From NCBI GenBank assembly GCA_021829015.1, contig JAJZOJ010000005.1, forward strand, positions 1-16,711: a stretch of DNA of 16,711 bases, read 5' to 3'. This document shows, piece after piece, positions 14,244-16,711 of this stretch. Positions within the stretch are counted from its first letter, which is position 1. The number at the start of each line of letters is the position of its first letter. The translations under genes were made by a program, and so were the position numbers. The notes under the pieces are model-generated. The model was given only the letters and a program-made list of their open reading frames with translations, had not been told where the DNA came from and did not search any database. The stretch is from Microcaldota archaeon (GTDB taxonomy: Archaea; Micrarchaeota; Micrarchaeia; Micrarchaeales; Micrarchaeaceae).

Positions 14244-15668
14244 TCATATGCAGCAGCTTGTGTCTTTTACATTTCTAAAGAAGGATTGCGCAACTATCTT
14301 CAAGGCCTCTGACATCGTTGGGAATACGTGTATCGTGTCTATTACATCCTCTACCTTATAATTATTTTTTACTATCAGTGTTGCTTCATTGATGAGCTCT
14401 GCAGCCGAAGGCGATAGGATCTGCACTCCCAAAACGACATGGGTTTCAGGGTGTGCAACCATCTTTATCATTCCTTTTGTATCGCCAATTATCACGGCTT
14501 TTGGCACATCGGTAAATCTGACTAATCTGCATGTGCAGGCCTTGAACCTATCAATTACCTCCCTTTCGGTTATTCCCACGCTTGCAAATTGCGGGTCTGT
14601 AAATATGGCCCTTGGGACTATGCCCCTATCTATCCTTCTATGGGAGCCCAAGAGCGCATTCTCGGCCGCATAGGTGCCTTCCCTGGCGGCCAGCGCCTCA
14701 AGCATAGGTTCCCCTGTTACGTCTCCAGCAGCAAATACCTTTGGATTGCTTGTTCTCATCTCTGAATCCGTTACTACCTCGCCCTTAGTGCCAATCTTGA
14801 TTTTTGCTTTTTCGGCATTTAGCGCCTTTATATTAGGCGTTCTGCCCGTAGCAAAAAGGATTGTGGTTGCCTCAAATTTAGCCGATTTGCCATTAACTTC
14901 AGCATTCACAATAACTTTATTGCTTGAAACATTTTTCTGAAAGCTCTTGAGGCTTAGATTTGTATATATTGCTATCCCGTCCTCCCTTAAGTAATACTCC
15001 AGCGCTTTTGACATCTCTGGCTCCTCTTCAGGGATAAGTAAAGGGCTTCTTTGCAGAAGCGTTACTTTTGTTCCAAACCTGTTGTACATCTGTGCGAATT
15101 CCAAGCCTAGGGCGCGGCCGCCAATGACTATAAGCGATTCCGGAATTTTTTCCTGCTCCAATCCTTCTACATTCGTCCAGTAATCTATCCCATTTACCCC
15201 TTTAAGCTGGGGTATTGATGGGCTTGCACCTGTAGCTACGAGGAAATTCTTTCCTGAAATTATTGTTTTCTTCCCATCTTGTTTAATCTCAATTTCTTTT
15301 TCAGAAACGAAACTTCCAATGCCCTCGTAAAGCTCCACGTTTGGCAGTTTGCTTAGCACCTTTTCATATTTTTCATGCCTTAGATTCTCTACAAGTTTTA
15401 CCTTAAATTCCACTATTTTACTGAAATCAAACTTCTCGTCATGTTGCACAATTGCGTTTTCTCCCAAATTATGGTTCCTTGTATTCCTGATTATCTCACC
15501 GCTGACAAGAAGCCTTTTGCTTGGAACGCAGCCTACATTAACGCAGGTTCCGCCTATTGTACCGCCTTTCACCATGGCGGTTTTCTTGCCAAGCTCATCG
15601 GCCTTTATGGCAGCGGCAAATGCCGCTGCGCCATTTCCAATTATAACCAGTTCGTATTCATTGCCCAT
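14244..15668 (-). CDS. merA: Mercuric reductase, form without N-terminal metal-binding domain
   Basis: FAD- and NADPH-dependent cytoplasmic enzyme reducing Hg(II) to volatile Hg(0). Seen: FAD fold VIIGNGAAAFAAAIKA (9-23), redox pair in GGTCVNVGCVPSK (C42, C47), NADPH fold IGGRALGLEFAQMYNRFGTKVTLL, second FAD motif TNPKVFAAGDV-like, and the dimer part FPTMSEALKIVAQSF. It ends TSCCI with vicinal C472-C473, the Hg-binding pair that separates MerA from lipoamide dehydrogenase. 474 residues, so no NmerA domain. The stretch FPTMSEALK lacks the extra residues (FPYLTM) that carry a conserved Tyr in Tn501 MerA. Third gene of a minus-strand operon, 15 nt after the ArsR gene. Codon use is A/T-rich. Confidence 0.92.
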   Translation of the reverse strand: MGNEYELVIIGNGAAAFAAAIKADELGKKTAMVKGGTIGGTCVNVGCVPSKRLLVSGEIIRNTRNHNLGENAIVQHDEKFDFSKIVEFKVKLVENLRHEKYEKVLSKLPNVELYEGIGSFVSEKEIEIKQDGKKTIISGKNFLVATGASPSIPQLKGVNGIDYWTNVEGLEQEKIPESLIVIGGRALGLEFAQMYNRFGTKVTLLQRSPLLIPEEEPEMSKALEYYLREDGIAIYTNLSLKSFQKNVSSNKVIVNAEVNGKSAKFEATTILFATGRTPNIKALNAEKAKIKIGTKGEVVTDSEMRTSNPKVFAAGDVTGEPMLEALAAREGTYAAENALLGSHRRIDRGIVPRAIFTDPQFASVGITEREVIDRFKACTCRLVRFTDVPKAVIIGDTKGMIKMVAHPETHVVLGVQILSPSAAELINEATLIVKNNYKVEDVIDTIHVFPTMSEALKIVAQSFFRNVKDTSCCI

Positions 15669-15683
15669 AAACCCGCCATATTA

Positions 15684-16022
15684 TTATTTGATAGTCATCT
15701 TCTTTATGTCCGATAGCATTTCGCAGCCTTTCATCTTATCGCAGAAAATCCTTGCATGCTTGTTTGCAGCCTCTATGATTGGTGTTATCGTCTCTTTATT
15801 GAGTTCGTATATTATCCTCTTTCCGTCCCTCTCCGAGTAGACAAAGCCACACACAGTCAAGCAGCGCAGTTCGTGCGACACTCTCGGCTGTTCCTCTTTT
15901 ATCTCTTCGCAAATCTCGTTTACGCTCATTGGGGCTTTGAGAAGAGCCTCTATTATAGCCAGCCTAACCTCGTTTGAAAGAACCTTGAAGATAAATACAT
16001 TAACGCTATTTTCGCCTTGCAT
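15684..16022 (-). CDS. ArsR/SmtB-family metal-sensing repressor (probable mer regulator)
   Basis: Winged-helix dimeric repressor that should leave DNA on binding a thiophilic metal. Seen in 112 residues: FKVLSNEVRLAIIEALLKAPMSVNEICEEI, recognition helix around QPRVSHELRCLTVCG, and the wing SERDGKRIIYEL. Cysteines at 38, 54, 58, 94 and 100. C54-x3-C58 lies within the recognition helix, matching by eye the C57-x3-C61 pair of mycobacterial CmtR, whose third ligand is a C-terminal Cys; C94 or C100 could do that job. Archaeal mer operons (Sulfolobus) are known to use an ArsR-type regulator rather than bacterial MerR. Lies between the Cys-rich peptide gene (20 nt) and merA (15 nt). The metal is inferred as Hg(II) from context. 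Confidence 0.9.
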   Translation of the reverse strand: MQGENSVNVFIFKVLSNEVRLAIIEALLKAPMSVNEICEEIKEEQPRVSHELRCLTVCGFVYSERDGKRIIYELNKETITPIIEAANKHARIFCDKMKGCEMLSDIKKMTIK

Positions 16023-16042
16023 ATAAAGTCAACATTTGGCAC

Positions 16043-16165
16043 TCAGCAGCAATCGCAGGCGCATTTAGCCTTTCCGCCTTTGCAATGGCCACAATCGCAG
16101 CATGAACAGCAGCTCATGCAACATCCCTCTTTCATCTCAGATTTTTGTTTGCTTCTTTTTTTCAT
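16043..16165 (-). CDS. Metallothionein-like Cys-rich peptide, 40 residues
   Basis: Small open frame too short for usual gene callers. Seen: a basic first 14 residues, then 12 cysteines at 15, 16, 19, 20, 22, 23, 25, 28, 35, 37, 39 and 40, with one His (27), arranged as CC, CxC and CxxC units. This is the signature of a thiolate-cluster metal binder, yet it matches no metallothionein family I can name, nor the TRASH domain of archaeal MerH. GTGATCCT directly before ATG 16165 matches the 16S anti-SD. ATG 16135 (30 residues, all cysteines kept) is the alternative start. First gene of the operon with the ArsR regulator and merA, so a role as Hg(II) buffer or carrier is inferred. Confidence 0.8.
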   Translation of the reverse strand: MKKRSKQKSEMKEGCCMSCCSCCDCGHCKGGKAKCACDCC

Positions 16166-16193
16166 AGGATCACACTATAGATACTACAAATAG

Positions 16194-16203
16194 ATATTTA
16201 TAT
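16194..16203. promoter_or_regulatory. Divergent promoter region of the metal island
   Basis: ATATTTATAT occurs here and again at 16220-16229. The first copy is about 29.5 bp before ATG 16228 on the plus strand. Read on the minus strand it is ATATAAATAT, 33.5 bp before ATG 16165, so it can serve both directions. ATATGAT also repeats at 16210-16216 and 16226-16232. A repressor bound here could control both transcripts. Confidence 0.5.
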
Positions 16204-16227
16204 ATTAACATATGATAAAATATTTAT

Positions 16228-16711
16228 ATGATGCATTTGTTTGAGTACGAAGGCAATGCCATTAGGGCGATACTTAATGACAGGCTTTATGCTCTGCTAA
16301 TGATTTCATTGTCGATAATAATTACGGTTATTTATCTCATCCTCCTGCCATCTCTACCGAATGGAACCATAAGCCCAAAATTTATCAGATTTATAACGCC
16401 TCTTCAGGTCATATTCTCCATAATCTTTGGGACCTTGTTAGCACTCATAATAGTACTTAATTTATACTTTAGGAGAGTTCGTAAGGTGCTGAAATCTGGG
16501 AGTGCGGCTTCAAATACGACTGTTACTGCAGTTGCAAGCACATTTGTAAATTTGCTTTGCTGCACCCCAATCTTGCCATCGATTATAGCGCTATTTGGAG
16601 CATCTACTCCTCTGATTTTTAATTTGTCTGTACCGGTAGAGGCTTTTTTTGAGAATAACTACATTTATTTTTATTTCATGTCGGCTATCCTGTTGCGGCT
16701 TCAAAAAACTA
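16228..16711 (+). CDS. Membrane protein with vicinal Cys pair in a membrane helix, candidate Hg(II) transporter (3' end cut)
   Basis: Open frame running off the window end; 161 residues visible from ATG 16228 (ATG 16231 equally possible). Seen: hydrophobic helices at about 20-40 and 58-81, a basic loop RRVRKVLK, then a helix with NLLCCTPILPSIIALFG (C111, C112, P114, P117). Vicinal cysteines in a membrane helix are the hallmark of MerT, MerC, MerF and MerH-type mercury importers, but those have the pair in the first helix. Here it is in the third, so this is not an ordinary MerT. It is divergent from the Cys-rich peptide, ArsR and merA operon across a shared promoter region. A transporter of Hg(II) or a related soft metal is inferred from motif plus context; a Cys-rich membrane protein of another role is possible. 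Confidence 0.68.
   Translation, partial: MMHLFEYEGNAIRAILNDRLYALLMISLSIIITVIYLILLPSLPNGTISPKFIRFITPLQVIFSIIFGTLLALIIVLNLYFRRVRKVLKSGSAASNTTVTAVASTFVNLLCCTPILPSIIALFGASTPLIFNLSVPVEAFFENNYIYFYFMSAILLRLQKT

Noticed and set aside
14060..14270. Stop-free minus-strand frame, offset by one from merA, running through the gap downstream of merA
   Set aside because: It has no start codon and opens just after a stop inside merA. MerA ends properly in SCCI, so a frameshifted MerA tail is not needed. The length is within what chance allows; a decayed gene remnant cannot be excluded.
14088..14312. Plus-strand 74-residue frame across the merA 3' end
   Set aside because: Antisense to merA over its last third and includes the inverted repeats; no promoter or ribosome-binding site, composition explained by the complementary strand.
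14244..15668. Reading the merA gene as lipoamide dehydrogenase
   Set aside because: The shared fold fits both, but the C-terminal vicinal cysteines, the lack of the usual dehydrogenase C-terminal His/Glu motif context, and the ArsR and Cys-rich neighbours favour MerA.
1..16711. CRISPR arrays, insertion sequences, rRNA genes, riboswitches
   Set aside because: No regularly spaced repeats, transposase motifs, rRNA segments or recognisable riboswitch folds were found on reading both strands.

Overview
This window looks like chromosomal DNA of a small-genome archaeon, most likely a Micrarchaeota/ARMAN-like (DPANN) lineage. The kingdom call is firm. It rests on an archaeal-type leucyl-tRNA synthetase, the archaeal rpoD-L18e-L13-S9-rpoN-S2 gene string, a probable ether-lipid prenyltransferase, a class III pilin signal with its peptidase, and TATA boxes about 24-28 bp ahead of many starts (leaderless transcription). 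The lineage call is an inference from very tight gene packing, membrane proteins of unknown family, and a non-canonical tRNA intron.

Layout. 1-1116 (-): N-terminal part of leuS, cut by the window edge. 1198-3514 (+): Fe/Mn superoxide dismutase, an A24-type prepilin peptidase and an unknown six-helix membrane protein. 3503-4279 (-): a pilin-like surface protein with an InlB-type repeat, a plausible substrate of that peptidase. 4327-5214 (+): a UbiA-family prenyltransferase, probably DGGGP synthase, sharing one symmetric A/T box with the pilin gene. 5234-8310 (-): one transcription-translation operon, rpoD, tRNA-Leu(GAG), L18e, L13, S9, rpoN, tRNA-Pro(GGG), S2. The tRNA-Pro carries a 19-nt intron inside its T-loop, with a textbook bulge-helix-bulge. 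8384-14059: an unknown soluble protein, ThpR, a DPM1-like glycosyltransferase, an XPF/ERCC4-type nuclease, a large GT-C-like membrane protein with a sequon-packed ectodomain, and a HAD phosphatase.

14060-16711: a visibly more A/T-rich block with different codon habits, read here as an acquired mercury/metal resistance island. It holds merA without an N-terminal metal-binding domain, an ArsR-family sensor with a CmtR-like Cys-x3-Cys in the recognition helix, and a 40-residue peptide with 12 cysteines (metallothionein-like). Divergent to these is a membrane protein, cut by the window end, with a vicinal Cys pair in a membrane segment (candidate Hg(II) importer). Together they suggest a resistance module: import, thiol buffering or hand-off, reduction and sensing. 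The Cys-rich peptide and the Cys-Cys membrane protein are its least conventional parts.

No CRISPR array, insertion sequence or rRNA was seen. No gene-free stretch exceeds 300 bases; the longest (14060-14243) holds three perfect inverted repeats.
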